DNA of 64,000 nucleotides from Rhizobium sp. P40RR-XXII (GTDB taxonomy: Bacteria > Pseudomonadota > Alphaproteobacteria > Rhizobiales > Rhizobiaceae). Below, one piece after another: positions 44,603 to 55,481 of this stretch. Both the position numbers and the translations under genes were made by a program. The DNA is taken from contig NZ_JABAII010000003.1 of NCBI RefSeq assembly GCF_012641405.1, positions 477,860 to 541,859 of the forward strand. Reading direction: 5' to 3'. Below the pieces are notes generated by a model. The model ran no database searches, was not told the DNA's origin, and saw only the letters and a list, made by a program, of their open reading frames with translations. Position 1 is the stretch's first letter, and each line of letters starts with the position of its first letter.

Positions 44603-45432
44603 GCCGAATTTCTCGTGGGATGAATGCAGTGTTGCCCTCGCGTATCGTTCTTTGGCTGTTTGCGGTCCTGACGGTTATTCCTTTCGTTCTTCTGATACTC
44701 ACCTCTCTGAAGAGCCGTACCGATCTCCTGCAAGGCGCATTCGTATTGCCGGCCTATCCGCATTTCGAAAACTACGCAAATGCTTGGATCGATGGCCGGT
44801 TTAATGTCTATTTCCTGAATTCAGTCATGATTGTTTTTCCCGTGGTAGTGGTCAGCATCATACTGGGAACACTAACGGGATTTGGGTTCGCATTCCTGAC
44901 CTTCCCATTCAGGCGCACCATTTTCGTCCTTTTAACTGTTGGCATGATGGTGCCGACCGAGGCGTTCATCATTCCGCTATACTATGAAATACGCTATGTT
45001 GGCCTCATCAATACCTATGCTGCCTTGATCCTTCCTCAAATTGCCATGTCGCTGCCTTTTGCGACCATGTTCATGGCGAGTGCGATGCAACAGCTGCCCT
45101 CTGAGGTAATAGAAGCCGCGGTACTGGATGGCGCATCGCGGACTTATATATTGTCGCGAGTTATTGTGCCGTTGATGCTGCCCGCCATGTCGACACTGGC
45201 GCTGTTCCTATTCATCTGGACTTGGAATGAGTTTCTTATTCCGCTTGTTCTTGTCAACGATGACAACTATCGCACCCTCCCAATTGGGATGTTGTTTTTC
45301 CAGGGACGCTACACGGTGAATACGCCCGTGTTGACGGCAGGCGCGGTTATCGTCATCGGCCCGCTCATTCTTGCCTACATGCTGTTCCAACGAAAGCTAA
45401 TTACGGGACTGACGGCGGGAGCAACAAAATAA
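44599..45432 (+). CDS. Sugar ABC importer permease, MalG/UgpE type
   Basis: A 277-residue permease with six membrane segments, coupling motif EAAVLDGASRTYILSRVIVPLM near residue 172 and the closing YMLFQRKLITGLTAGATK. GTG 44599 overlaps the stop of the first permease. No ATPase gene follows, so the importer must borrow an MsmK/UgpC-type ATPase encoded elsewhere. Confidence 0.93.
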   Translation: MSRISRGMNAVLPSRIVLWLFAVLTVIPFVLLILTSLKSRTDLLQGAFVLPAYPHFENYANAWIDGRFNVYFLNSVMIVFPVVVVSIILGTLTGFGFAFLTFPFRRTIFVLLTVGMMVPTEAFIIPLYYEIRYVGLINTYAALILPQIAMSLPFATMFMASAMQQLPSEVIEAAVLDGASRTYILSRVIVPLMLPAMSTLALFLFIWTWNEFLIPLVLVNDDNYRTLPIGMLFFQGRYTVNTPVLTAGAVIVIGPLILAYMLFQRKLITGLTAGATK

Positions 45433-45743
45433 GTCGGGATGCCCGGCTGCTTGTAAATTGTTGTCAGTGGAGCGGGGCCGCCGAAACTCGCGCTCCGTGC
45501 TATGATTGTTCTCGGCTATGACAAAGCCGGGAGCGCGGTAGCCAGATTGACGGCTCGATTCCGAAGGCATCGATCCCTTGCCCGCAACCGTGCGAAGAAA
45601 TCAAATGATCTACGGGCCGCCGGTTCTATTCCCATCAAGCGCTAAAAGCGAGCTGTTGGGCATCACGACACGACGTGCTCGATCCGTGTGACATCTGAGA
45701 ACACAGCGGTGATCAGACATCGGAAGAAATCCACATTGCAAGA
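45433..45743. other. Intergenic space, 311 bases
   Basis: Lies between convergent ends of the permease and the SecD-like-domain gene. No coding frame or clear terminator recognised; the inverted short stretches near 45495-45535 (GCGCTCC and GGGAGCGC) could form a hairpin. Confidence 0.35.
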
Positions 45744-47267
45744 TTATGGCGCCAACTGCACGGTGATCGTGGCGTCGGAAGACGACAATTGCTGCTCGAT
45801 TTTCTGAGCTTGCGCTGAATCAAGGCCGCCGATGGTGACGCTGCCGCCCATAATCGGCTCCCTTACGACCGGCTCGAAGATGACTTTTCCATCCACCAGC
45901 AGCTGTGTCTTTTGCCCGAGAGCTGCACGAGTGAAATCCCCGAAGACCTTGGCGCTTTCCGGCGTCAACACGATTTCCACTGCAGGTCCGAAAGAAACGG
46001 GGTCGACCAAGGTTTTGGCACTCGCGATCTTGAGCGAGATCGGCGCAATGTCCTTGGTTTTATCGGCGGAGGTTTTGTCGCCGTCATCTTGGTTGGGAGA
46101 GGGAATGGAATTAGCTTCGGTCTCCGTACCATACTGACGCAGATCGATTGACGCTTGCGCATTGTTTTTGGGTAACGGCTCGACGCGTTGGCCTGACAAG
46201 GTGTTGGCATTCCATCCATGCGGTGCAGGCAGAACAGGTGGCTGATCCTCACGCCACATATGCGTAGCCACGGTAATCTTCACACCGCCAACAGCTGCGA
46301 TTGTGCTTTCCAGAACCTCGATCGTCGAGCCATCGCGCGTGGAAATCACATAGGTTACGGTCCGCGACTTCCCGGCGCTTCTGGCCTCCGCCAATTGCGC
46401 ATCGGTCAGTTGTTTCGCCCGCTCGCCGAAATTTGCTATCATGCCCTCGATCGAAGATTGCTGAGATTGCAGGAGAGTAACCGGATCGTAGATTACGTTC
46501 GCGCTGAACGTGGCTGTTTGCGCGGCGTTATCGGAGGCCTCGAGTTTCCAGACGGTGGTTGTCGGAACGAGAGTACCCTTCAGCTCTTCATTTCCTGCAA
46601 CGGTCCATTCCTGTCCAATATCCGTTGTGAAAGCTTGGGAAGACTGCCCAAGGGCAACGGTCATGCTTTCCGGCGCAAGAACGTCGATAACCGCGAGAGG
46701 ATCAGTTTTGACGGTCTGGAGCATGCGAGAGGCTGCGCTATCTGGCACCACGGCACCACCTGGCGCTTGCGTGGCTAGGAGCCTTTCCATATTGGCAACG
46801 ATCTGATCGGCGCCGACAAGCGCCGTCGGCGCCCCGCCCAGATCTGCCTCGAATTCCAACTGCTCAACACCGTAGGCGGCAAGCGAGTTCCGAAACATGG
46901 CGTTCATTGGATAGGAATCCGCGGCGCCCGTCGCGTCCGGTGGGATATCGGCGGAAAGCCTCCATCTCATCCGCATCCCCTTGTCATCCCGCGACAAGAC
47001 GGTTGCCGATTGACGAAAATCGCCACGCATGACAACGGAAGATGCTTCCGGCTTGTCGAACCAAAGCGACATGTCGGTTTCGGTCGTCTTTTGAACGCGA
47101 TAGTGGCGCTCAGTCCCAACGACTGGTTGATAGGGAGGAACGGTAACGCTTTCTGCCGCCCGCGCAGGGCTGACAGCGATCATCCATTGGGCTACCAGCG
47201 CCGCAGCAACAAGGATGGGAGACATCGGATTGATATTACGACGTGTTGTGTTCGTGCGAATTTGCAT
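45744..47267 (-). CDS. Exported protein with SecD-like C-terminal domain
   Basis: A 507-residue protein with a Sec signal (hydrophobic segment near residues 18-34, ending SPARAAES). The large middle region contains DUF6263-like sequence (RHYRVQKTTETDM, GMRMRWRLSADI). The last 85 residues, from VEIVLTPESAKVFGDFTRAA through LLVDGKVIFEPVVREPIMGG, match the first periplasmic domain fold of SecD. ATG 47267 follows GGAAG; the frame stays open 110 codons further upstream, but there the sequence lacks signal or domain character. Role unknown; probably periplasmic. Confidence 0.7.
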   Translation of the reverse strand: MQIRTNTTRRNINPMSPILVAAALVAQWMIAVSPARAAESVTVPPYQPVVGTERHYRVQKTTETDMSLWFDKPEASSVVMRGDFRQSATVLSRDDKGMRMRWRLSADIPPDATGAADSYPMNAMFRNSLAAYGVEQLEFEADLGGAPTALVGADQIVANMERLLATQAPGGAVVPDSAASRMLQTVKTDPLAVIDVLAPESMTVALGQSSQAFTTDIGQEWTVAGNEELKGTLVPTTTVWKLEASDNAAQTATFSANVIYDPVTLLQSQQSSIEGMIANFGERAKQLTDAQLAEARSAGKSRTVTYVISTRDGSTIEVLESTIAAVGGVKITVATHMWREDQPPVLPAPHGWNANTLSGQRVEPLPKNNAQASIDLRQYGTETEANSIPSPNQDDGDKTSADKTKDIAPISLKIASAKTLVDPVSFGPAVEIVLTPESAKVFGDFTRAALGQKTQLLVDGKVIFEPVVREPIMGGSVTIGGLDSAQAQKIEQQLSSSDATITVQLAP

Positions 47268-48202
47268 ACAGCGCTTCCAGTCGATAGTCTGTGCAACATC
47301 TGACACGTCGATTTCGTGCTGTCTATTGCCAATGATAAGATGAAATCTCTCGCGGATTTTCGGCAACTCTTGGACGATCCCTGATTCTGATTGTAGATGA
47401 CAGATTGCTGCCATGATACAGCTTTTAGGAACCGATCGATCGTTACTGCTGCTTCTGCCTGAAACAGTGGCGCCGACACCATTTGCAACCACAGACTGCT
47501 TCGACCAACGAATGGCTTTGAGTTCATGCCGGTCGTACAAACAGGTGCGCGCTGTCCCAACCCGCTCGCGAACCGAGGCAGGCGCTGCCCTCGCCATATC
47601 ATTGAGATACCAGCTGTCAGAAGTCAGTGTGGCAAAGCGGCTACAGCTGACGCTGGCTAAGCAGAAAACCGTAATTTTCTAAACATAGTGCATAGTTTTC
47701 TAAAATACCGCCATCACGAATGCAGCCATCCTCGCCATAGTAACCATTCGGTGCGCTATGGACACTCAATTCTCAGGTTTTGAAATCTTTGCTCCGAAAA
47801 TCGATGCGGCCTGGGCTGCCTTGCATCGACAATATGCCAGCCACCTGACCGGCACGGAAATCGACCATCTATTTGCCTGCAGCGCCCTGGTGGGAACGAA
47901 GCTCCCTTCCGATCGCGCGCCCATATTGCATCCGTTCCGGAGCCGACGCAGCTATCGGGCGGGATGGCCGAGCAGCGCGAAAGCCAAGCCATCGGCATGG
48001 GGCGCATACTTCAGGAAATGCACAATTTTGCAAAGCCAGGGCCAAACTGAATCAGACCTGACAGGACTTGCATCACGTGATGGATTTCGTCGCTGGCATG
48101 AATGCGCCCGAAGCGTCGATCATCGCTGACTTGCGCGCAATGCATACAGCTAACCCTTACGAATTCGGCAATGCCGATGTTTCAATCGATCGGGAGAGTC
48201 GC
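47268..48202. other. Long gap with unassigned frames
   Basis: 935 bases with no recognised gene. A 123-codon plus frame starts at 47758 (MDTQFSGFEIFAPKIDAAW); from about 47920 another frame reads GGMAEQRESQAIGMGRILQE then MHNFAKPGPN and stops at 48049, so a short frameshifted gene is possible. The direct repeat TTTTCTAAA occurs near 47673 and 47697. The promoter for the synthase gene should lie near its 3' end. Confidence 0.35.
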
Positions 48203-49387
<1,185 letters not shown>

Positions 49388-49523
49388 TTCTGCTTCCAGA
49401 ACATGTAATCGGGATCGGCCGTGTGTCGGCACCGCGCTTCCTAAGGGCCTGACCGGTCTGGGGAAGCGCACGTCAATACTTCGCAGAATTCAGGAACGAA
49501 GCTCATAGCCAAGAGGCGCGCAA

Positions 49524-51298
49524 ATGACGGTGAATCTTGCAGTCGAAACGGGAGACGATGTTCGGGTAGTCAAGCCGAAAACAGGGTATGAATTCCTGAT
49601 CGATACGCTTGCGACCTGGCATGTGCGCCACTATGCCGGCGTCACCGGCGGAGGGGTCATCCATTTGCTCAAACATCTCGAGCCGATGGTCCTCCCCGAC
49701 GAGAGGGCCGAACTCCCGGTTTTTTCAATATTGGAGAGTACGTCGCGGGCTTCATTCCTCTGGGATACTATCTGGCGAGCGGGAAAATCAGTGCAGCCAT
49801 CGCAACGACGGGAGCCGCAACGCGGTTGCTGACCTGTGGCCTGAGTGATGCGAAATTGCACAATATTCCCGCAATCTATCTCATTCCTCTCAGTCCGGCA
49901 GATACGCGATACCGTGCACCGCTGCAGGACACGAGCCCGGAGGGTGCCGGTGTCGTGGCTCAGTTGAAGGCCGAGCTACCCTCAGGCACATTCGTCTTGG
50001 ACGATCCAGACCATCTCGTAGAACAACTTGAGCAGGCTCGCAAACATCTCGATCAGGGCTCGCCCGTCGCACTTCTGATGCCACCGGAGGCACTTGGAAA
50101 GATGGTGTCTGAGCCGGTCCATACGTTTTGGCACGGTGACTACGCCCATAAACCGAACAAGATCGACCAGGAGTCGCTCGGCCATTTCGTGGCCGAATTC
50201 CCGCGGCAATCGGCTGGGCGTCGGGTGATTGTGCTCGCTGGGGAAGAGGCGGCCATGTATCCGAATATGCCTCTACTCACCACACGTTTGTGCAAAGCAT
50301 TACAGGCACCAATTGTCTGGAGCATAAACGGGGCGAATGCGGTGGCGCGCAACAATAGCTTCGGTTTCGGCTATCTGGGCTTCGGCGGTAACGATCGCGC
50401 AATGCAGCTCTGGAGAAGCCTCGGTCCTGACGATATTGTCATTACCCTCGGGTTTTGCCCTGACGAATATACTCTTAATTTTTCAGAGATACCGGCCCAT
50501 ACGACTTGGAATTTTACCAATCTGACCGCCCCATACGGCGGCGTTGGGGGTGAGTTTCGGCATCGTGTGCGCGGGGAATATTTCGATGTTCGAGGGCCAA
50601 TCGATCTGGTTCTGAGCGAGGCGATCGGCCGGCTCGAGGATATCAGACCGCCGCGACCCCCGGCACCGGCTTTTGTGGCTGATCTCAATGACCGCGAGAT
50701 CATGCCACCACGCACCGGGACAATCGATATCGCCCGATTTTATCAGGAGCTCGATCGTCTATGGCTGCCGGGAAGCATTGCATTCGATGATGTGTGCCTT
50801 GCCTACAAAGATCGTCAGTATGTCACGCAGCGCCCGCATCCGAACGTCCGCTTCCATTCGCTTTATCGCGGTTCGGCAATGGGCGGAGCTTTCGGCACGG
50901 CAATCGGCGCAAAGCTTGCAAAACCGGACGCGACGGTCTTCGCTTTTACGGGCGATGGATGCTTCCGGTTGATTGCTGGTTGCCTGGCCGAAGCGCGATC
51001 ATTGGGAATTGTCCTGTTCGTGCTGGACAACGGCGCACTCGGCATCATGGTGCAGGGCCTGCCCGTGGTCATTCCCGACTATTCATCCTCCCGCTACCAC
51101 AGCGATCTACACCGCATCGACTTTGGATCGATGGCGCGCGCATGCGGCTGGTCAAGCCGCAAGCTGATGCCGGATCTGAGCAATCTGGCCGAGATCATGC
51201 GCGAAAGCTACAGCGCTGGTCACTCATCCATCTTGGTTGAAGTGCCCGTCGATGCGGAGCAGGTGGTGGGACAAAATCCGCGGGCTAACAACCTGTAG
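49524..51298 (+). pseudogene. Thiamine-pyrophosphate enzyme (acetolactate-synthase/decarboxylase family), frameshifted
   Basis: Two frames together encode one TPP enzyme of about 591 residues. Frame one runs from ATG 49524 (EFLIDTLATWHVRHYAGVTG); at the T6 run 49720-49725 the reading must move by one base to continue as FFNIGEYVAGFIPLGYYLAS then GKISAAIATTGAATRLLTCG and on to 51298. The C-terminal cofactor motif is TGDGCFRLIAG...VLDNGALG, and the conserved Glu of the N-terminal TPP domain would be in NIGEYV. As read, translation stops at 49832 after 102 residues. One missing T restores the gene, so it is a pseudogene, a sequence error or a slippery site. Confidence 0.8.
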
Positions 51299-51429
51299 CG
51301 CTGCCCTCCTTCATACACGGCCTGGTCGACGATCAGGCGGCCAGTCGCTCTCAGGATGAGTATCCTTGCGGGGTTGGCTGGAGAGCTTTGATGGGTAAGC
51401 GCAGTCATGGCTTTCTTCCGCGTGAAGGG

Positions 51430-51457
51430 CAGGGCGCCTCCTCAAGAGGTCGCCCTG
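51430..51457. terminator. Bidirectional terminator-like hairpin
   Basis: CAGGGCG at 51430-51436 pairs with CGCCCTG at 51451-51457, with an inner CCTC-AA-GAGG stem, followed by TTT on the plus strand and preceded by few A. It lies between the convergent TPP and NmrA genes. Confidence 0.55.
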
Positions 51458-51509
51458 TTTGGGGTTCTGGTGAATATCGGAGCCCGGCCGTCATGAGGTT
51501 GACCTGGCA

Positions 51510-52379
51510 TCAGGATCTGGAGGCGGTCTCGGTTGCGAAATGGCGATAGGAGTGCAGCGGACGGCCGAGAAGTTTCGTCAGGCGCTCGACGTCGCCGGTC
51601 TCCGGGATCATGCCGTCGCTGACATAGCGCTCGGCCATCAAGCGCATCTCGTACGCCATCCACTTTGGCATGAAGGTTGCGAGATTCTGCTCGAACCCGC
51701 TGGGGTCATCGCCGCCATAGGCGACCGGGCGTCCCAGGACATCAGACCAGATCGCCGCAACGTCTGATCCTGTCAGCGTATCGGGGCCGACCAGATTGAT
51801 CGTTTCGATCGGCAGCTTGCCGGACGCCTGATCCCGACGGATCAGCTCAATGGCTGCGACTTCACCAATGTCGCTGGCGTCGACCATGGCGACGCCCTTG
51901 CCGCCGATCGGCATCGGATAGACACCGTGGTTGAAGATGACGTCCTTGATCATGAGTTCGTTGTCGATGAAGTAGGACGGACGCAGGATCGTAGCGCTGA
52001 AGTCCATCTGCTCGATCATCCGCTCGGCCCCGGACTTCACCGCGAAGTGTGGAACGTTGACGAAGCGGTCGGCGTGGATGACCGACAGATAGACGACCCG
52101 ATCGACGCCTGACTCGCGTGCGATGTTCAGAGCGATGATTGCCTGGGTGAACTCGTCCCCCGTGACCGCATTGAGGAGGAACAGGGTGCTGATGCCGGTG
52201 AACGCTTTGCGCAACGCTTCGATGTCGAGGAGCTCGCCCTGCGCGACTTCCACGCCGGCCGGGAACTCGGCCTTTGAGGGGTCGCGAGTGAGGACGCGCA
52301 CGCTTGCGCTACGCTTGACGAGTTGGTCGACCACATGGCGGCCGACACGGCCGGTGGCACCTGTAACGAGAATGGTCAT
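51510..52379 (-). CDS. NmrA-like NAD(P)-binding oxidoreductase
   Basis: A 289-residue atypical SDR: ILVTGATGRVGRHVVDQL with the GxxGxxG loop at residues 7-13, VRVLTRDPSKAEFP, YLSVIHADRF and ATILRPSYFIDN. Members are NAD(P)H quinone reductases or redox sensors. ATG 52379 follows CGGAGAAAATATC. Divergent from the LysR gene, which probably controls it. Confidence 0.88.
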   Translation of the reverse strand: MTILVTGATGRVGRHVVDQLVKRSASVRVLTRDPSKAEFPAGVEVAQGELLDIEALRKAFTGISTLFLLNAVTGDEFTQAIIALNIARESGVDRVVYLSVIHADRFVNVPHFAVKSGAERMIEQMDFSATILRPSYFIDNELMIKDVIFNHGVYPMPIGGKGVAMVDASDIGEVAAIELIRRDQASGKLPIETINLVGPDTLTGSDVAAIWSDVLGRPVAYGGDDPSGFEQNLATFMPKWMAYEMRLMAERYVSDGMIPETGDVERLTKLLGRPLHSYRHFATETASRS

Positions 52380-52485
52380 GATATTTTCTCCGGGTTGGGT
52401 TGCTTGACATCCGGAATATGATCGGCCCATCAAAGGGCCACCAGATGCCGATTTTGGACAGACCGTCTCACAGGTGAAACAGATC

Positions 52486-53382
52486 ATGGATCTTCTTGCT
52501 CTTGCTGATTTCAATCTCGTCGCTCGTCATGGTGGCTTCGGCAAAGCGGCGCGCGCCACCGGCCGGCCGAAAGCGACCTTGTCGCGACGTGTCGCGGAAT
52601 TGGAAAGCAGCCTCGACCTGCGCCTGTTTGAGCGGGGAGCCCGCAACCTGAAGCTTACGGAGGAAGGACGGGCACTGTTCGAGCGGACAGGCGTTTTGCT
52701 TGCCGAGCTGGATGAAACTGCCTCGGCGATTGCGTCCGGCAGCGACAAGCCGAAGGGGCGATTGCGGATCAGCGCGCCCTTGTTGTTCTCTCAGACTGCG
52801 ATGGGCAAAATTGCAGCCGGGTTTGCCCTCAAGTATCCGGAGGTGAGGCTGGAAGTAACCACCGAGGACCGGGCAGTCGATATGATCGAGGAAGGCTATG
52901 ATCTGGTCATCCGGGTCAATCCGAATCCAGATGAGACACTGGTTGGGCGAATTTTTCTGCGCGATCGGCTGGTTGTCGTGGCTAGTCCCGATCTTCTCCT
53001 GCCGACGGGCGATCTTCCCGTGCCGGGTGTCCTGCGGGGAGCAAGCGACCGGCAGACATGGGAGGTCAGGACCGCCGATGGCCGGCCGACAATCAACATC
53101 GAGCCCGTCCTCACGTTGTCGTCGCTTATCATGGTCCGGGATGCAGTGAGGGCAGGCGTGGGAGCGGGACGTCTTCCCGTTTCACTGGTAAGCCACGATC
53201 TCGCCGACGGCACACTCGTCCAATGGGGCGAGATCGACGGACCCGACATTGCTTTGTGGGCACTGTATCCTTCGCGGCGGTTGCTCGGTGCGCGCGTCTC
53301 GGCGTTTCTCGATTTTCTGAAAGAAGCTTTCCCTCAAGGGACGCCTGACGAGCTTGCGGCTTATATCGGCAAAGGACGCTAG
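52486..53382 (+). CDS. LysR-family transcriptional regulator
   Basis: A 298-residue LysR protein: helix-turn-helix FNLVARHGGFGKAARATGRPKATLSRRVAELE at residues 7-38 (family consensus with SFTAAA replaced by GFGKAA) and a substrate-binding domain with LRISAPLLFSQTAMGKI. ATG 52486 gives the usual start MDLLALADF; GTG 52474 is in frame. Confidence 0.9.
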   Translation: MDLLALADFNLVARHGGFGKAARATGRPKATLSRRVAELESSLDLRLFERGARNLKLTEEGRALFERTGVLLAELDETASAIASGSDKPKGRLRISAPLLFSQTAMGKIAAGFALKYPEVRLEVTTEDRAVDMIEEGYDLVIRVNPNPDETLVGRIFLRDRLVVVASPDLLLPTGDLPVPGVLRGASDRQTWEVRTADGRPTINIEPVLTLSSLIMVRDAVRAGVGAGRLPVSLVSHDLADGTLVQWGEIDGPDIALWALYPSRRLLGARVSAFLDFLKEAFPQGTPDELAAYIGKGR

Positions 53383-53592
53383 AGCCTGAAAATTCGTACT
53401 TGCCTAGAAGGACCTTCGCACGCCGCCATAGGCGATCAAGACATCATGCGATTGACTTCCGGACGATCATTTTATCAGGCAAAATGACCGTTTCGGCTTC
53501 CATGATTCCGACAATCGTTCCGATGAACTCTCCACCAGTTCGGCGATAAAACTACGCGAGAACACTTGGGGAATGGCGATTTCCTGCTGCTG

Positions 53593-54831
53593 TCAGTAAA
53601 CCAATCGAGCTCGTATCGTTCCTGGGAGCTGGCGAAGCGCGTCAAGTATATCATTGGCTCTCTGGCCAACGCCTTCGACTTCAATGACCACATAACCCGT
53701 TTCGCCGTACGTCTGCAGGAACTCGCCGACGATATTCAGTCCGCGCGACGAAAAAATCGTATTCAGACTGTTCAGAATGCCCGGGCGGTTTTCATGAACA
53801 TGGATGAAGCGCGTGCCGTTTGGCCGCGGCGGCAGTTGAACCTGGGGAAAATTGACCGCGCCCAGCGTCGAGCCGACATCGGAATACTCGACAAGCTTCC
53901 TGGAGACTTCCCTTCCAATGCGCTCCTGGGCTTCTTCGGTCGATCCGCCGATATGCGGCGTCAGAATAACGTTATCCAAACCCTGCAGCGGCGTTTCGAA
54001 GCGTTCCTTGTTGGATGCGGGCTCCCTCGGGAACACGTCCACGGCCGCGCCCGCGAGATGTCCTTCTTTCAAAGCCTTGGCAAGCGCTTCAAGATCGACC
54101 ACCGTGCCACGGGAATTGTTGATGAAAAAGGCTCCCTTTTTCATTCTGCGCAGCTCGGCCTCGGTGATCATGTTTTGCGTCGAACTGGTCTCCGGAACAT
54201 GCATCGTCACGAAGTCCGAGATTTCGAGAAGCTCACCGAGCGAAGCCATGGATTCCGAATTGCCGTGGCGAAGCTTGTCCGAAGGATCAAAATAGCGAAC
54301 GTTCATACCCATGCTTTCCGCAAGAACGCTGAGCTGAGAACCGATGTTGCCGTAGCCCACGATGCCCAGCGTTTTCCCGCGCGTCTCACGACTGCCTTCG
54401 GCGGATTTGTCCCATCCGCCGACATGAGCGGAAGCCGAACGCGGGAAAATCCGCCTGGTCAGCATGATGATCTCACCGATCACGAGCTCGGCGACCGAGC
54501 GCGTATTCGAATAAGGAGCGTTGAACACGGGAATCCCGCGTCGGCGGGCTGCATCCAGATCGACCTGATTTGTCCCCACGGAAAAACAGCCGACGGCCAT
54601 CAGCTTCTTGGCGGAGCTGAAAATTTCCTCCGTAAGCTGTGTGCGTGAACGAATTCCGACAATATGGGCTTCGGCTATATGACTTTTGAGATCCTTGTCA
54701 TCCAGGGCCTTGGGCAAATGTATGAGATTGACGTAGCCGGACGACGAAAAGTAGTCCACCGCGCTCTGGCTGATGCCTTCCAACAGAAGGACGGAAATCC
54801 GATCACGAGGGAGAGAAAGTTGTCCGGTCAT
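53593..54831 (-). CDS. serA: D-3-phosphoglycerate dehydrogenase (SerA type, with ACT domain)
   Basis: A 412-residue D-2-hydroxyacid dehydrogenase of E. coli SerA length and layout. NAD loop LGIVGYGNIGSQLSVLAESM; catalytic Arg in INNSRGTVVD, Glu in FPREPAS, His in LTPHIGGSTEEAQ; and a C-terminal ACT domain FIHVHENRPGILNSLNTIFS that binds serine. It oxidises 3-phosphoglycerate to 3-phosphohydroxypyruvate, and SerA also reduces 2-oxoglutarate. It may be an extra copy beside the housekeeping gene. GAAGGTAATTCA precedes the ATG. Confidence 0.9.
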   Translation of the reverse strand: MTGQLSLPRDRISVLLLEGISQSAVDYFSSSGYVNLIHLPKALDDKDLKSHIAEAHIVGIRSRTQLTEEIFSSAKKLMAVGCFSVGTNQVDLDAARRRGIPVFNAPYSNTRSVAELVIGEIIMLTRRIFPRSASAHVGGWDKSAEGSRETRGKTLGIVGYGNIGSQLSVLAESMGMNVRYFDPSDKLRHGNSESMASLGELLEISDFVTMHVPETSSTQNMITEAELRRMKKGAFFINNSRGTVVDLEALAKALKEGHLAGAAVDVFPREPASNKERFETPLQGLDNVILTPHIGGSTEEAQERIGREVSRKLVEYSDVGSTLGAVNFPQVQLPPRPNGTRFIHVHENRPGILNSLNTIFSSRGLNIVGEFLQTYGETGYVVIEVEGVGQRANDILDALRQLPGTIRARLVY

Positions 54832-55481
54832 TGAATTACCTTCGATTCTCGAATTCTATCTGGCAGGCTTGCTCGTCCGCCAAAAGCTTGCAGCCATGGT
54901 CACGTGACTTAGCGACCATCCAATGGACAGTGCAAGAACAAACTCAATTTCGTCGGCGGACATGAGGCTCTGTTGCAGAAATTCAGCATAGTCATGAAAA
55001 CATCCGTTGGCAGATGGCGCGGTACCGTCTTTCCAGAGGGCATCATGCCAAGTGCTTTCCGCGCGCGAGCGGCGGAAAGTGGATGAGACGCTAGCGGACC
55101 TCACCGCTTCCAATAAACTCGGCATTCTAGATGGATTGGTGATGAAGCAGCAAATGGCTCCGCGAATTTCGAAGCGGGTTCCCGATCGAGTTGCACAAAA
55201 TTCGTCGGTTAATTTCAGGATCTATCAGATTGCAAGGTATATTTTCAAGTTTATATTCGTTATTTCTCACTAAGATTTCAAAAATCAATAGTATTAAAAT
55301 ATATAACCATCGATTGAATTTAGAAGCAGATCGATGATTTCAGTCATATTGAATGATATATCTCAAATTTTGGCGCGACATTAGAGATAATTGTTGTTAG
55401 AATCAATCGATTCTCGGCTTGTTGCTCGCGAATAATAGTTATTGACGCATTCAGTATTTTTACGGCTGGCAGGCAATTCCA
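54832..55481. other. AT-rich intergenic region, 650 bases
   Basis: Separates the SerA gene from the signalling block. The 89-codon minus frame at 54856-55125 has no recognisable product. From about 55200 to 55470 the DNA is markedly AT-rich, compatible with promoters and perhaps with recently acquired DNA. Confidence 0.45.

Noticed and set aside
47268..47597. 110-codon N-terminal extension of the SecD-like-domain protein
   Set aside because: The signal peptide begins only after 47267 and the extension has no domain; the start at 47267 has a ribosome site.
54856..55125. 89-codon minus frame upstream of serA
   Set aside because: No ribosome site, no family resemblance, and residue use like random translation.
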